Of a DNA stretch of 64,000 bases, positions 1 through 11,068 are shown in pieces. Source of the stretch: Aculops lycopersici (Eukaryota; Arthropoda; Arachnida; Trombidiformes; Eriophyidae); assembly GCA_015350385.1 (NCBI GenBank), contig WNKI01000004.1, positions 1,053,486 through 1,117,485 of the forward strand. The letters run 5' to 3'. Below the pieces are notes generated by a model. The model did not search any database. It saw only the letters and a program-made list of their open reading frames with translations, and was not told where the DNA came from. Within the stretch, counting starts at the first letter, position 1, and every line of letters begins with the position of its first letter. Made by a program: the position numbers and the translations under genes.

Positions 1-2523
1 GTGACATGATGAGACTCGATTAAGTGTGATAACATCATCAACCAATTCGCCTATTGTTTTCCTCCTCCCATTTTTTTGTCTATTTGTTTGTTTGCTCGTA
101 TGTTTGTCTTTGCTGCCACCATAACAACAATCATTCAGTCAGTCAGCAAATTTATGCGCTCCAATGACAACAACAACAACCAATGCTGCTGTATTATGCA
201 CCCGAGCTAATTATCGTCGCAATCTACGATTGATTGGCTAAATAGAAAGGTTGGCAAGGCGTCGCAATCGATTGCAATCCAAATACAATGGGCGACAAAG
301 TAGAGGATTTCAAGAAAAAAAGATTGATCACTCGCGTAGGCGCCGTACAACAATAACATATCCAAGTTGGAAATGCTAGACACTGCGAGCTGTCACTTGG
401 TTTGTTGGTCCCGTTTGACAGCCAGCAGACATGAAAAATACACAGCTCGACTGCGTGGGCTGACCAAAAGTCTGGTTGCTGTCAGTTGATGGCGTCAGCT
501 TGTCTACTCTGGCGGCCAACTGGAAACGTCACGCCAGCTACACAATTTTCATCCACTCACCTCACTCACAGCTGGAATCTGCGAGCTGGCTTGTCGTTCG
601 TTAACACCATTGCAGCTGCTGTTGTGGGGCAAGGATTTCTGGTTGCCTAGAGAGTGCGACTACTTCTGTCTAATGTATTCCCCCGCAGATACGTTCGGCA
701 GGAATTTCGGTATTTTTTGGCTCAAATCAGCACAGAGTAAATGTTTACTGATATTTACCAGTTGCTTCATTTGTGAAGACGCGTTGATGGAGCTATACAT
801 CTGGCGCGTACTGATTCCATTTCGGTTGTGAGGAAAAAAAGCGTTTAAATTATGGAATGCAGCCAGATGAACATACGTATATTGCAGGAATTAGCGCGCT
901 CGTTTTGCCAGTATGTGCCCATCTACAGGTATGCCAGCAATGACTGCAACTCAACAGCTTTTCGTACGAATTTTGGGATTTTCTTTCGCACAGTTGTCTG
1001 CGCCTATCAACTGAGGGGAACAGAGAAGAAATTTTGAAGATTGAGTCAGTAGTTTGTGCAATACAACGAGAATTCTGAGCTTCTATGGGGATTTAACACA
1101 GACTTTTCCCATAGAGTGACACGGTTGCACAAATTGGTACCTACGCGAGGGGTCGTTTTAACACGGCGCCTATGAGAAAACCCTATTTTCTGTATCGAGA
1201 GCTAGAAGCAGGAAAGTTGGGCGAATTTGATGTGCTTTCCAGGTCTTTACATAGGAACTGAAAACTTGGATTTGAGACTAAAACGAAGGCGATAGCACAA
1301 ATTTTTCTACCCGAGTTGCAGTCATTTCCACCATACCTGTAGGTGGTCATGAGTTTTTCGTCTAGCAGAAACAATCCTTGCTGAAGCCATCTATTTTTCC
1401 CTTTCCGCTCTTGCGCAAGCATAAATCTGACAGAATGTTCGCCAGCACAAGCAGTTGTCTCAAAGGATGCGGCACAAAAACCAGTTGCAGCTGTCAGTTT
1501 GCTCTGCTGCTGCCGCCAACGGACCGAACTAACGAATAAACGAACGAACGGGTTTAAAACGCCCGGCTTACTACAAAGGGTTTAGCGGCGGGCGGGATAG
1601 ACTGGTTTGGAATCCACAGTTAACAGGTCCGAAACACGTCGACGTGTCCGCTCCTGATCGGGCAACCTCACCCGACCGAACGAACGACTTGGGATTAATG
1701 GTGCATATCGCCAGCGTGGACTGTGTAGCGTTGATAACGTCAGCGGTGGTTGCTGTTGCCTCGGTAGTTGTTGTCGTCGGGCATTGTTTTTCATCGCCTT
1801 CCACTGCGCCGACACCAAATCCATTCGCCGCCAAAGGATTTTGGCCTGAAGGTAACAGCAACAACAACTTGAATCCAACTGCCGGCCTTCTGCTGTTTTC
1901 TATGGAGTGAGGAAGCGATGAAAAATACTGCAGACTGGGCGCCGCCGCCTTTTACCATGTAAATCTCTGACGCAGAGTCAGGGGCAAAAATGCAGCAGTA
2001 AAAACCACCAACGAAAGGCGCAACAGCAATAGCAAAAACCACCGCCCGGCTCTTTAATATGAGCTCGCAATAATTGGTCCCACAGTACATTTTGCCTCAG
2101 CAGCTTCTGCAGCCAAAGGAGCAACAACCACCGCCAGCAACACTAAAGCCACCGCCTTTGCCGGCCTTCTATTTCTTGCAACTTCCCACTGTGTGACTGC
2201 AGCTTTGCCATTCCCAGCGTCCAGTCTCATTCTCTTCGTTTCGATCCAATTTCGGCCGTCATCCTCGTTATCATCCCTGTAACCATTGCCGTGGCAGTTA
2301 GAGTTGTCGAGCACTTTTGAAGTCAGAAAACTCAGTTCTCATTTTTCCCCAAACCCGATAGCTTCGTTCCGTTGAAAAATAATACTAAGTTGCATCATCA
2401 TCAGCATTACTCCAATTACTTGTGCACAAGGCAGCAAGCAGCAGGCAGAATCACGTAAACCAATTTGACAACTTGAAGTTCAGTTGATAATTTTCACAAA
2501 ACCAAACACTAACACTCGAAATC
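1..2523. other. noncoding 5' region upstream of the thymosin-beta gene
   Basis: No convincing coding sequence was found. The short open frames here have no recognisable domain, several start with TTG or GTG, and they overlap each other on both strands. The stretch holds a 30-bp inverted repeat at 923-952 and 1313-1342 (own entry) and short CAGT and CAA runs. It may be promoter and 5'-UTR or intron sequence for the thymosin-beta gene, or intergenic DNA. No splice junction could be fixed. Confidence 0.5.
923..1342. repeat. 30-bp inverted repeat with 360-bp spacer
   Basis: The arm at 923-952 and the reverse complement of 1313-1342 agree at 26 of 30 positions. Two blocks are perfect: CTACAGGTATG (11 bases) and AATGACTGCAACTC (14 bases). 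All four mismatches fall in the five bases between them. No target-site duplication is visible outside the arms, so a MITE is possible but not shown. The two blocks with a free spacer could also be two copies of a bipartite binding site. Confidence 0.6.
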
Positions 2524-2799
2524 ATGGCAACCGAAGCACCAAAAGCCGAGGAGCTCCCCAAGCTCGACGGATCCATCAAGGCGGAACTTGAGGCCAACAA
2601 GAGTTTGAAGCACGTTGAGACGGAGGAGAAGGTGGTTTTGCCGTCGGCGGACCAAATTGAAGAGGAGAAAACGCAACAAGAGTTTCTCAAAAACATTGAG
2701 TCGTTTCCAAAGCAACAGCTCAAGCCGGCCCAAACGGAGGAGAAGAATACGTTGCCTAGTGTGACACAAATTGAGCAGGAGAAGACACTTGTTTCGTAA
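2524..2799 (+). CDS. thymosin-beta / ciboulot-like actin-binding protein
   Basis: A 91-residue protein predicted to bind monomeric actin in the cytoplasm through WH2/thymosin-beta repeats. Two repeats are visible. The first has LKHVETEEKVVLPSADQIEEEK (about residues 29-50), close to the canonical LKxxET-EEKxxLPxxxxIxxEK. The second has LKPAQTEEKNTLPS followed by QIEQEK (about 67-88). The family is built of one (vertebrate thymosin beta-4) to several repeats; Drosophila Ciboulot has three. The start is an ATG in a good context (ATCATGGC), and the frame ends in TAA without any intron. The repeats are a safe match; the exact ortholog (Ciboulot versus another thymosin-repeat protein) is not settled. 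Confidence 0.88.
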   Translation: MATEAPKAEELPKLDGSIKAELEANKSLKHVETEEKVVLPSADQIEEEKTQQEFLKNIESFPKQQLKPAQTEEKNTLPSVTQIEQEKTLVS

Positions 2800-3360
2800 T
2801 GAATTACTAATTAGTTGTCAATGCTAGTTAGTATATGATGATGATGACAGCTATCATCAACTAACACCAAATTATGAATACCATTGATCTATGCAGCGCA
2901 ACAATAGCAAAAACAACAACTATTTCATTATTATTTGCAGCATTACATACATATATTCATAACCACTGATGATATATATGTATGTATATATATATATATA
3001 TATATATTAATATATTAGTATATGATATATAATCAGTATTATAAGTTCATTGATCGTCATGAAGCATAATGAACTTTATGCGCCATGAGAGATGATCTTA
3101 TATTCATAACGATTATGATGACACACATGAAACAAACACATTCTAAACATATATTTAAAAAAACCGAACCAACGAAAGAAGGAGAAGATGAAGGAAGAGA
3201 GAAACCACAGAGCTTTTTATTATTTGCAAAGAAAGAAAACAAAACACACTACTACTACTTTTTGTGCTACTTCTATGATGGTCTAATGGATAATGAGAGA
3301 TATCCAAGATCACGAAGAAGTTCACCAATCATGAATGAATGAAACAATGATAAAATAAAG
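2800..3360 (+). other. 3' UTR of thymosin-beta gene with TA repeat and AATAAA
   Basis: AT-rich sequence follows the stop codon. A TA microsatellite lies at about 2970-3020, and an AATAAA polyadenylation signal lies at 3354-3359. The short open frames here lack any recognisable domain, and I treat the stretch as untranslated. Confidence 0.5.
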
Positions 3361-4264
3361 TAAGAGAGACCTGAATAGAAAACCAAATCTAAGTAGACAA
3401 TATCCTATTTGGACTACTCTAGAGTCTAGACACTCGAGCTAGACCACCAGCTTTACCGTTTGAGTCTCAATGGCAACGGTACTTGAGGGGCTATCACTTT
3501 TGCGCAATCTCACTGTGTGTCGCCAGAGATATCTTATAAAATCTATGGTACTGTTGTTGTTGCTGTTATACAGACGACAACAATGGCAAACTAGACTATC
3601 TCGTTTCGATGATAGATTGATCAATCATCAAGTTTGAGTTTGTTTAGTTAGAAATTATGATGGAATTTCATCAGGCTAACCAGAGGCTAGCTCACAATCT
3701 TGAGTTATTAGTGTCCGCGGAGCCTCCGTTTACAAGATAAGCTTCCGTTTTAGCGAGTCAACAAACTGTTTCTTGTTTCCCAACCAGCTTGCGCTAGCTA
3801 TATAAGCTCTCATTGGGGCCCTCTAGAGTGTGTTGAATGGAAGGAGAGATCCTCAGCCGTTCCCCTTGACAAGGATGACACACCTAAAAATACACCGTCG
3901 CGAGTGAGCACGACCGACGGATACTTTTTTGCTCTACTTTTTTCGAAGATAATTAAGTTAACATTTCTAGACCATAGTACAAGGCGGTTAAATTTATATA
4001 TTTAGTTCTATAGGTGGTTTATTGATTGATTGGTTTTGATAATTTTTAGTGTGTCAGTAGTCAGTTGTCGACCAACGAACCACACATCGAGAGGATGCCT
4101 TGAAACTGGTTGTTATCACTGGCAACTCTCTTGTCTGAATCTGCTTCTCAACGTTTGCTTGTATTTGATGAAGTAAGATTGTATCAAAATTTTTCTCCAT
4201 ATTAGGCGGGTTTAATGCTTAAGGAAAATCCACGAATGAGAACAAGGTTGTAGTAGCACTCGGC
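3361..4264. other. convergent intergenic region, thymosin-beta / OTUD5
   Basis: About 900 bases between the tails of a plus-strand and a minus-strand gene. A TATATAAG sits at 3799-3806, but no gene can be tied to it. No RNA gene or conserved coding sequence was seen. Part of it is probably the 3' UTR of OTUD5. Confidence 0.4.
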
Positions 4265-5635
4265 TCATGATACATCGCGACTACTACTTGCTCTTGGACT
4301 CCTACGCTGCGCTGCCTCCTCCTTTGGCGAGCTTGATCTGCACTCATTGGTCCTTCTAGATGGCGAAAGTGGTAACCTTGAACCGCTGATGGAATAGAAG
4401 GCAGATTGAGAGGAAGATGACGAGGCCGACGTTCCAGCTTCGTGATGAGCGTCCGGATGTCTTGTAAACGCCGTTGATCTATTGGCGCCAGTTGGTGAAG
4501 TGGATGAGGAGCAGCTGGCCATCTGATTTAAGGCCATCTTTGAATTTGGAGATTGATGTTGAAATTGATTTTCGAATTGGTGTTGCTTTGAGCTAGTTGC
4601 AACATCGACCGATGAACAGGTCGAAGTTGTGGCGGCAGCCTCGGCGGCTGCAGTTGTGGTTGGCTGTGGCGAAGATGATTTCTTCATTCGTTTGTGCATT
4701 CTGCTCTCGTTTTCGCGAAGCCATTCTAGATAGGACTCTCTCGCAACCTGTTCTTCTATTGCCTCATTAGTTGCCTCCCAATCGGTAGCCAATAATTTGT
4801 CTTCCAGCATAGCCTTCTCAATTGCGTCCTCCTCTGAGAATCTCAATGCCTGATCCAATAGCGACCTATCCGCCATTCCAGGATCATAAGCTGGCAGTCC
4901 AAGGCCAACACCCACCGTGGCCTTGAATGGGTTGATGATAGAATTGTAATGAACGCTACGGTGGTAGCTCAATCTGATTGGATCACTCTCGCTAGTTGCG
5001 CCATTTGAGCCACCGCCCATCTGGAAAATATTAATCGGCTCGCTAGAATAGTGATACACTTCAATGGGCCGATTAAACATTTCGCTCATTGCTTGTATTT
5101 CAATATGATTGCCATGGCTATGATCAAGTGATTTCCTTCTCAGGTATTCGCTAAAGTCCTCTGTAACATATTGCGAGTAATAATCGGAGTTCTTTGCTAT
5201 ATAATCTATGCACAACTTTCTTACAACACTATGCATTTCTTGATCTCCGTAAATTTGGTCAGCCACAGCCCTGAAAAGACAGGCCCCATCCTCGGCCATC
5301 TTCTTTATAACCCAGCCCTTTTTGTTTATCTTCTTCTCAAATTGAATTTCTTTCTCTTGATACTCCTGCTCGGTCCATTGCATATACGAGGGCCGTCGAT
5401 CGTGAGTATGCTCATCGCCACTATTGTAGCCAGAATAATCTACATTTACATTCTCACCCGTTGAGGTACATTGTAATGGCGAATGGCCTCGATGATGATC
5501 CACCTGGCTTCTTGAATTTGAGTGCTGATCATGATGCTCTTGGCGCTCCTCCTGCTGATTCTGAGACGATACAACAACACTTGGCCCCTTGTTTGCTGAC
5601 CTTGAATCAGACTTCTTCTTCGGCACAATAGTCAT
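4265..5635 (-). CDS. OTUD5: OTU-domain deubiquitinase OTUD5 (DUBA)
   Basis: A 456-residue cysteine protease that removes ubiquitin chains. The open frame extends upstream only through a TTG; I start at the first ATG (MTIVPKKK). The OTU core follows the human protein closely: EDGACLFRAVADQIYGDQ with D116 and catalytic C119, then HGNHIEIQAM, and YHRSVHYNSI with catalytic H229. After the OTU domain come KATVGVGLGLP and a nearly invariant block, ATDWEATNEAIEEQVARESY. GYNSGDE (S72) matches the region around the CK2-phosphorylated serine that activates human OTUD5. The N- and C-terminal ends are Ser/Gln-rich and unlike the human ones. It is a single exon, with COA1-like divergently transcribed upstream. 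Confidence 0.93.
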   Translation of the reverse strand: MTIVPKKKSDSRSANKGPSVVVSSQNQQEERQEHHDQHSNSRSQVDHHRGHSPLQCTSTGENVNVDYSGYNSGDEHTHDRRPSYMQWTEQEYQEKEIQFEKKINKKGWVIKKMAEDGACLFRAVADQIYGDQEMHSVVRKLCIDYIAKNSDYYSQYVTEDFSEYLRRKSLDHSHGNHIEIQAMSEMFNRPIEVYHYSSEPINIFQMGGGSNGATSESDPIRLSYHRSVHYNSIINPFKATVGVGLGLPAYDPGMADRSLLDQALRFSEEDAIEKAMLEDKLLATDWEATNEAIEEQVARESYLEWLRENESRMHKRMKKSSSPQPTTTAAAEAAATTSTCSSVDVATSSKQHQFENQFQHQSPNSKMALNQMASCSSSTSPTGANRSTAFTRHPDAHHEAGTSASSSSSQSAFYSISGSRLPLSPSRRTNECRSSSPKEEAAQRRSPRASSSRDVS

Positions 5636-6326
5636 ATTATCGAAGCTCCCCTGTAGTCTCCGGATTCCTCTTGTTGTGTATAGGTATATTGTTGATTGAT
5701 TAATATTATATTTTGTTGCAATAATTGAACACAAAGAGATAATAATAAATCTCTCCCGTATAGTTATTTGTTCATAAGTATAGCATTTATGACCAAATTT
5801 TCTATAATGAACCTCCCTCGCGAAGCCTAAATAATAATTCTATTCGGTTTGGTCTAGAAAGTGATGATGAGAGAATAAACAATCTCAGTACAATTGGAGT
5901 ATATCTAGAAAGCGAACCTCATAATGGGACGCAAACTACAATAATTAAGTTTCTGTATAGAGAGAGAGGGAGAGATTGCTAAAGTTGGTAACAATGATAA
6001 AATAAGTGAGAATTCAGATTTTTTAAATCGCACAGCTGATTTAGAACAGAGCGCACAGAAGCCCATAGTTAGAGAAACGACGCACGAAATCTTATCGTAG
6101 AACTTGGCTATCTTTTCGAAGGTATGCGCATTTTCCTAGAAACCAATTCAACTTGTGCACCATCAACTGGAATGGACACATGGTCACTGTTGCCAGCGAC
6201 AGCAAACTTGCGCAGAAACAACAACAACAACAACAACAACAAACAAACTAACCACGAGTTCCAATTCTGTCGAGAACTTGCCATGATACATTTATTCTCA
6301 TAGATAGACAGTCATATATAGACGAT
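5636..6326. other. shared upstream region, OTUD5 (-) / COA1-like (+)
   Basis: A 691-base head-to-head spacer. It contains a short AG-rich tract near 5957-5975 and a CAA run at about 6219-6245, and is otherwise AT-rich. Both 5' UTRs and a possibly bidirectional promoter must lie here. No TATA box or splice junction could be assigned with confidence. Confidence 0.4.
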
Positions 6327-6935
6327 ATGAGATTGCCCACCTTGATGCTGATAGCTGCTGGTGGCGGCATGGGCGTTGGTGCCATGGCTCTTTTATTGAA
6401 ACAAGAGCGCGGGAGGCTCCAAACTGGACCCGCCATTCTGAAGAAGGCCATAGAGATTGCAGAAAAACAAGAGGTTGTTCGCAACATTTTAGGTGATGAA
6501 ATTACAGCGCAGCCAGCTAAATTGGAGCGTAAATTAGGAACCTTGTTCGACACCAACAATGCAAAGGTTAAAGTACCACTGAAGGGCAACAAGGACAACG
6601 GAGTTTTGTACGTTTACGCTCGACGTAAGAATAAGCAAGATCGGCTTAGATTGTGGAAGATAGAAATGTTCTTCAGCAAGATTGAAGGGAAGAAACTAAT
6701 CATACTTGAAATGCCTGGTGATGAGACAGTAAGAGATGATGCGGATGATGAAGAGTTGCAGAGGAAAAAGAGGGAACAAGAGGAAAAGGAGAAAGAAGAG
6801 AAGCCAAAATCCATCTATGCCGATTTTAATGGTCCTCTACCGAAAGGCATCGAGCTGAGGCGCGAGCTTGAGAGGAGAAAAAAGGCTGATAAAACGAAGA
6901 CTCCTTTGGACACCACAGATAATCAGTCTAATTAG
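6327..6935 (+). CDS. COA1-like cytochrome c oxidase assembly factor
   Basis: A 202-residue protein of the COA1/TIM21 type, expected in the mitochondrial inner membrane where COA1 helps early maturation of COX1. An N-terminal membrane segment (about residues 4-23, LPTLMLIAAGGGMGVGAMAL) is followed by AILKKAIEIAEKQEVVRNILGDEI, AKVKVPLKGNKDNG and VLYVYARR. These match the human order: a helix ending in LG, then KLKIPVSGSKSEG, then LLYVHS. The C-terminal third is a charged Lys/Glu helix not found in the short human protein. The start is the first ATG. Family identity rests on motif order; the ortholog name is a proposal. Confidence 0.72.
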   Translation: MRLPTLMLIAAGGGMGVGAMALLLKQERGRLQTGPAILKKAIEIAEKQEVVRNILGDEITAQPAKLERKLGTLFDTNNAKVKVPLKGNKDNGVLYVYARRKNKQDRLRLWKIEMFFSKIEGKKLIILEMPGDETVRDDADDEELQRKKREQEEKEKEEKPKSIYADFNGPLPKGIELRRELERRKKADKTKTPLDTTDNQSN

Positions 6936-7345
6936 CACTAGTCAAAAAATTATACATTCATGTGATTTATGGGACGGCTGATGATCCAACGATCGCGAAC
7001 ACCGAATCTACATTCTAGTACGGTAAATTTTTGTTAGCTATCATCCCAAGTTGGTCATCGGTTTTGAGTGATCGAAAGAGTAATATCTAAAAGTTAAAAT
7101 AATATACAGATGTAGGTTGGTAGATAAATTCAACAGGAGATTGAAAAGTTCATTAGACACTTTCACTATCGAACTCTCAATCAGCTGATCACGCAGCGCA
7201 CGCCATAGAGTGGATTGCAAGCGATGACACTTTTTCTTCTTATCTCGATCTTCAACAAAACCTAATCTCTAAATATGTTTTCAGCTCTATTCAATTCCTC
7301 ACCTCTACACTTCAAGACATCAATTTTTATATCAAACTTATAACA
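6936..7345 (+). other. spacer COA1-like to SPL with probable 5' UTR acceptor
   Basis: A 410-base spacer between two plus-strand genes. A pyrimidine-rich 3' splice site ends at 7284 (TATGTTTTCAG) just before the lyase start codon, and a weak donor GTAAAT begins at 7023. A 5'-UTR intron of about 262 bases is possible but unproven. Confidence 0.3.
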
Positions 7346-9028
7346 ATGGAAGTCTACATCTTGAAGACTCTCGAAGGGGCACTATGTGTGTCACAATTTT
7401 ACCTCGTTGCACTGCAGAGAATTTTTGATACCTCGACAAATTATTTAGACACTAAGTTTGCCAATTTGAGACCAAGTTATCTAATTCTCGGATCAGCTCT
7501 TCTATTATTTGCACTAAATAGTCTGGCCAGATTAGCTCGTGATGCTTATTATGGCTTGAGCACAAAGAACATATTATTGTTTGCAAGAAATTTGCCAGTG
7601 ATAAGGGGGATCGTCGAGAGAAAGTTGGACAAGATTGGTCAGGAGATTAGGACTGACTTATTGGCCATTTACCAAAATGAGGAATTCATCTCGACCCTAC
7701 CAAAGAAGCCAACGAGTCCAGAGGTTTTACTAAAAAAGGTTAAGCATTACCAAATGTTTGATACTTCCAATTGGCAACAAGGTAGAATTTCGGGTGCCAT
7801 ATACACAAGTAACTCTTCGCGTCTCAACGATGTCCTTCTATCTGTCTACGGTTCAAACATGTGGTCGAATCCTTTGCACTCCGATGTTTTTGCTGGTGTT
7901 CGAAAGATGGAGGCAGAGATAGTTAGAATGGTTGGTAGTATGTACAATGGCAAGCCCGACCAGGTGATTGGAAGTGTAACAAGTGGCGGTACTGAAAGCA
8001 TTATTATGGCTTGCAAAGCTTATCGAGATTATGCCATCAAAGTGAAAGGAGTTCAGGGGAAGCCGGAGATTTTGGTGCCAGTTACAGCTCATGCTGCCTT
8101 TGAGAAGGGGGCCAACATGTTGGGTTGTACCATCAAGTTTATTCCAGTGGATAAGAAGACATTCAAAGTGGACTTGGCCGCAATGCGGAAGGCAGTAACG
8201 TCCCAGACTTGCATGTTAGTTGGCTCAGCTCCCCAATTTCCCCATGGAATCATAGATCCGATCGAGGCTATAGGTGCCATTGGTAAAGCTTACGATATTC
8301 CGGTGCACGTTGACGCCTGCCTGGGAGGCTTCCTAATTCCATTTATGAAACAGGCTGGCTTAGAGTTGGATGAAAAGTTTGACTTTAACGTTCCAGGAGT
8401 GACAAGTATCTCAGCCGACACCCACAAATACGGTTACGCACCAAAGGGTACATCTGTCATTTTGTATAGCGAGAGGAAATATATCCACTATCAATATAGT
8501 GTTCAAACAGACTGGCCAGGAGGAATATATGCGTCGCCAACCTTGCCAGGAAGTCGACCAGGTGCGCTAATCGCCACCTGTTGGGCTGCACTGATGTTCC
8601 ACGGACTCGAGGGTTATGTTGAAGCAACGGATAAGATTATCAAGACTACCAGGTTCATCCGTAAGGAGCTAAGCGTTGTCGAGGGTTTGAAGGTTTTAGG
8701 CGATCCACAGGTGAGCGTGATAGCCTTCGCCTCGGACAAATTTGACATCTACGCTTTAAACGGACGACTAAAGGACTTGGGCTGGAACCTCAATGCCCTA
8801 CAATTTCCAAGTGCCTTCCACTTGTGTGTCACCTTGATGCACACCAACAACAATGTGGCCGCAAGTTTCGTCAAGGATGTCAAATCGATTGCTAAAAAGC
8901 TGATGCTAGAGCCAAAGAGTAAGCCAAGTGGCTCGGCAGCAATCTATGGAATGGCGCAGACGATACCTGACAGATCGCTGGTGGCCCAAATTTGCACCAA
9001 GTATTTGGACGGCTGTCTAGGGTATTGA
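7346..9028 (+). CDS. Sply: sphingosine-1-phosphate lyase
   Basis: A 560-residue PLP-dependent enzyme that cleaves sphingosine-1-phosphate to hexadecenal and phosphoethanolamine, the exit step of sphingolipid breakdown, in the ER membrane. A single membrane segment lies at about residues 44-63. The PLP-binding lysine is K361 in SADTHKYGYAPKGTS, the family signature. HVDACLGGF (321-329) holds the aspartate that contacts the pyridine nitrogen, and SVTSGGTESI (210-219) is the phosphate-binding loop. Length matches animal lyases (about 545-570). It starts at ATG in a good context (AACAATGG), has no introns, and is followed by AATAAA at 9234-9239. Confidence 0.96.
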   Translation: MEVYILKTLEGALCVSQFYLVALQRIFDTSTNYLDTKFANLRPSYLILGSALLLFALNSLARLARDAYYGLSTKNILLFARNLPVIRGIVERKLDKIGQEIRTDLLAIYQNEEFISTLPKKPTSPEVLLKKVKHYQMFDTSNWQQGRISGAIYTSNSSRLNDVLLSVYGSNMWSNPLHSDVFAGVRKMEAEIVRMVGSMYNGKPDQVIGSVTSGGTESIIMACKAYRDYAIKVKGVQGKPEILVPVTAHAAFEKGANMLGCTIKFIPVDKKTFKVDLAAMRKAVTSQTCMLVGSAPQFPHGIIDPIEAIGAIGKAYDIPVHVDACLGGFLIPFMKQAGLELDEKFDFNVPGVTSISADTHKYGYAPKGTSVILYSERKYIHYQYSVQTDWPGGIYASPTLPGSRPGALIATCWAALMFHGLEGYVEATDKIIKTTRFIRKELSVVEGLKVLGDPQVSVIAFASDKFDIYALNGRLKDLGWNLNALQFPSAFHLCVTLMHTNNNVAASFVKDVKSIAKKLMLEPKSKPSGSAAIYGMAQTIPDRSLVAQICTKYLDGCLGY

Positions 9029-11068
9029 TAGTTGAGTGGGATTTTCTGATGAATCCGTTGGTTTGTTTCTGCCTAGTGAAACGAGCCACATAACCGAATG
9101 GAGACAAAAATGTCGTGCCACCAATTGAAGCGGATTGATAGAATATACGAACGCAATATGGAGGTGAAACAGGATGCCGCCATTGAAATCTACTTAGCGA
9201 TTTGTGGGTCATGATCAATTGTGATGTTACATAAATAAACTCTCTTATCTATCTACCTCTTTCTCGGAGAACAAAGGGTTGACTTAGATGGTAGTTCTGA
9301 TTGAATGGATAAACGTTCTTGTAATGTAAACTTTCATTTCATTTCCCAGCAAAAATATCTTATTCTGTTTGAATCTAATTTATCGGGAAAACACAGCGAC
9401 GATGTAGTAAATTCCATAAATACGAGAGGATCCTAGACTGAGCGAGCAGGAGGATTTACTCATTGAAGCCGTTCCGATTTCCGGTTTAGTCGAGGTTGGA
9501 GCGTCTCGGCTCAACCGTCAGACTGGTAGACCAGTTGTCGACACGGGTTTCAATTCAGATACTGCAACTCCATATGACAATGGCGGGAGCTTGATGTTAC
9601 AAAATCAGCTCGATTACAGACACCAATAACGACATTACAAAAGCCTTTCCAGAAGAAAGGCTGACCAATGACGAAATCTCAATCAAGTTAAAGCATCCAG
9701 TGCAATCTTCGTAAAAGTCAGATAGAAAATTAAACGAGCAAGAGACACACGCGGAGGCCAAGAAGGTGGGCAAATTGCGTCCATCTTTAGCCGCACGCTT
9801 CATGATGAAAAACAATTCTTTTCTGAACTATCGACTTTAGAGGGCTTATTGGACAAATTGGCTGGACCAAACAAACTGTGAATCAAGTTTAGCTGCCGAA
9901 AAAGACTGTAGGCTTGGAGTGATTTTCTATTACAACCCAAAAAAAATGATGCTAAGCCCACCTCAATTACTATTCTTGGCAAACTCCTCTTACCCAGAAG
10001 GTTCAGCCTGGAGTTGAGCTGGAAAATAAGCCGAGAATATGCCCTATAGAAACAATGTACTCAAGTGGCTCGAAAAATACAATTCTTTTTAGATTAGAAA
10101 CATGACCGGAAGTGGCAGACTGATTGACCTTTGACCGGAAACATTTCCGAATCTCATATTTGCGCGAATGAATAGACGATTAACTAGCGTTTTTGTGACC
10201 CGCTTCGATTATAATTTTCTCAGATTATCCATTTCATATCTATCTGCTCCTTTCTAATAAAATGATTGCCTGAACAGAAATAAAGCTCGAGTACCTATCC
10301 GCATTGCGGCGCTGCGATCGATTTTGTTCCGTTACAGCTTCACCTAAAATGGGGGGGGGGCAAGAATTGTGGGGGATGTTACGTCGAGTCGCCCTGTAGT
10401 ATCGAGTTTAGTTTTTACCGCCTGCCTCACTCACTCACAGTCCCAACCGCTCACTTTTCCGTCGACACATGTTGCCTGAGGAGGCGGCGCCAACTCAACG
10501 ACCAGCTAGCCGGTCGAATTGCAGCCGAGCTAGTCGTCGGCAAATTTGCAAGCTACAAGCTACAAATGGAATCCCTCTTTCCATTGGCCGTTATGCAATT
10601 GACGAGAGTAGAGGAGTGTGCGAGTGGGAATGAAGAAGAAGAAGAGGAGAATCCTTTGGCTGATTATAGTTGGCGAGTGTTTGTTGCAAAATCACGACTG
10701 AACAATACAAACTGACTTTTTGGAGAAGTCAACAACTGCAATCATAGAGACCAGTAGCTAGATGTGAGAGATTTGAGGAAGGAGTCAAGAGAGAAGAAAT
10801 TCGAAACTTTTTCTTCACAAAAAGTTCGGCAATTAAGGCCACGACTTGGGCGCCAACTTTTCCTCAATGGCTTTGTCGTGGGCGCTAAAAACCGCAAATC
10901 ACCGTCGAGAAAATCAGTTCAATTTTCAGGTGAGCCTCCTCTCTGAAGTGACCCATTTTTTAGGCTCAACTTCGATTTGTTATTAGCATTACTATATCAT
11001 CGAAATTTTCAAATTAAGTTATCAATCGATTGCGAGAGTGCCAAAAAATTCCATATCTCATATCAAAC
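9029..11068. other. noncoding region between SPL and large coiled-coil gene
   Basis: Starts with the lyase 3' UTR. A G homopolymer lies near 10352-10360, and an ETS site plus a DR1-like element near 10104-10136 (own entry). One plus-strand frame between about 9570 and 10010 is interrupted by only two stop codons, but it has no recognisable domain. A CAG/GTGAGC donor-like site at about 10930 may belong to a noncoding first exon of the downstream gene. Confidence 0.4.
10104..10136. promoter_or_regulatory. ETS-type site next to DR1 nuclear-receptor element
   Basis: ACCGGAAGTG at about 10105-10114 is a textbook ETS/GABP core. TGACCTTTGACC at 10125-10136 is a direct repeat with one-base spacing (GGTCAAAGGTCA on the other strand), the HNF4/RXR-type DR1 consensus. 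They lie about 930 bases upstream of the large coiled-coil gene's start codon. Function is inferred from the words alone. Confidence 0.35.

Noticed and set aside
610..1422. Three short frames sharing NFGIF or RYxxNDCNS peptides, considered as gene remnants
   Set aside because: The second resemblance comes from the inverted repeat at 923-1342; the first is short and degenerate.
3799..3806. TATATAAG as a promoter
   Set aside because: It lies between two converging gene tails and the ATGs after it open only about ten codons.
9480..9560. tRNA-like stretch with GGGTTTCAATTC
   Set aside because: No acceptor stem and no A box at the right distance; another GGTTCGAAC near 51640 fails the same way.
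9570..10010. Plus-strand frame with only two stops over about 145 codons, considered as a decayed gene
   Set aside because: The open stretch is only mildly longer than chance and no family similarity could be seen.
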